Shown one piece after another: positions 14,379 through 14,595 of a stretch of DNA of 14,595 nt. Numbering within the stretch: position 1 is the stretch's first letter; the number at the start of each line of letters is the position of its first letter. The notes beneath the pieces were generated by a model, which worked only from the letters and a program-made list of their open reading frames with translations, made no database searches and had not been told where the DNA came from. A program made the position numbers and the translations under genes. Origin of the DNA: Bryobacterales bacterium (GTDB taxonomy: Bacteria > Acidobacteriota > Terriglobia > Bryobacterales > Bryobacteraceae); contig JALOKO010000035.1 of NCBI GenBank assembly GCA_025456495.1, positions 1 through 14,595 on the forward strand, written 5' to 3'.

Positions 14379-14595
14379 TTAGTACGTCAACCGCAGCCCC
14401 AACTGAATGCTGCGTGGCGCCTGTGCGCTATTCACCACGCCGAAGCCCGGCGCCCCGAACACGCGCCCAGGGACCCCGAAGTTTGCATGATTGGGAAGGT
14501 TCAGGAACTCCGCGCGGAACTGCAATGCGCGCCCTTCTCCCGGCAGGTTGAAGTTGCGGATTGCACTCATGTCCAGCCGGAAGATGGAGTCGCCT
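14379..14595 (-). CDS. TonB-dependent-receptor-like protein, C-terminal end (partial)
   Basis: The frame is open from the right edge to a TAA at 14379-14381, giving the last 71 residues of a larger protein. It includes RLDMSAIRNFNLPGEGRALQ, then FRAEFLNLPNHANFG, and ends SIQLGLRLTY, an outer-membrane beta-strand signature ending in an aromatic residue. This pattern is typical of the large acidobacterial receptor family with N-terminal carboxypeptidase-regulatory-like domains, which sits in the outer membrane. Nothing can be said of its substrate. It is convergent with aguA, with the hairpin between them. Confidence 0.8.
   Translation of the reverse strand, partial: GDSIFRLDMSAIRNFNLPGEGRALQFRAEFLNLPNHANFGVPGRVFGAPGFGVVNSAQAPRSIQLGLRLTY

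Noticed and set aside
1..14595. CRISPR arrays, tRNA/rRNA genes, insertion sequences, phage or toxin-antitoxin genes
   Set aside because: No regularly spaced repeats, clover-leaf candidates, transposase motifs or terminal repeats were found when reading either strand.

Overview
The window looks like an ordinary chromosomal segment from a GC-rich bacterium, most likely an acidobacterium of the Solibacter/Bryobacter/Paludibaculum kind. The lineage is inferred from three things: the C-terminus of a very large TonB-dependent-receptor-like family at the right edge, a DUF5671-type membrane protein at the left, and a large secreted M14 peptidase. No tRNA, rRNA, insertion sequence, phage gene or CRISPR array is visible.

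Layout from left to right. A few codons of an upstream gene end at 37. Two minus-strand membrane-protein genes follow: a DUF5671-like protein (50-1210) and an RDD-family protein (1343-2041) with a terminator-like hairpin just after it. Divergent to these, on the plus strand, are the two halves of a split transketolase (2149-2970, 3026-3988). Next come a short protein resembling only the dimerisation/phosphotransfer part of a histidine kinase (4048-4458), a NarL-type response regulator (4753-5418) and a COG2159-type amidohydrolase (5511-6464).

Facing them on the minus strand is a tight four-gene operon, korDABC (9510 down to 6516). It encodes a 2-oxoacid (probably 2-oxoglutarate):ferredoxin oxidoreductase. 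Its promoter is the best in the window and drives a leader of about 130 nt that can fold. Upstream of it, also on the minus strand, is a secreted M14 zinc carboxypeptidase of about 839 residues.

Divergent from the peptidase, with only 16 bp between the start codons, are aguB and aguA on the plus strand. They form a two-gene unit converting agmatine to putrescine. A long inverted repeat separates aguA from the convergent, truncated receptor gene at the right edge.

Most of the content is central metabolism: the non-oxidative pentose phosphate pathway, ferredoxin-linked 2-oxoacid oxidation or reductive carboxylation, and polyamine synthesis. I see no clear new multi-gene system. The points most worth a second look are the kinase-like fragment beside an intact response regulator, an Asn in the amidohydrolase where its family has a metal-binding Asp, the interlocked divergent starts at 12252-12273, and the structured leader of the kor operon.
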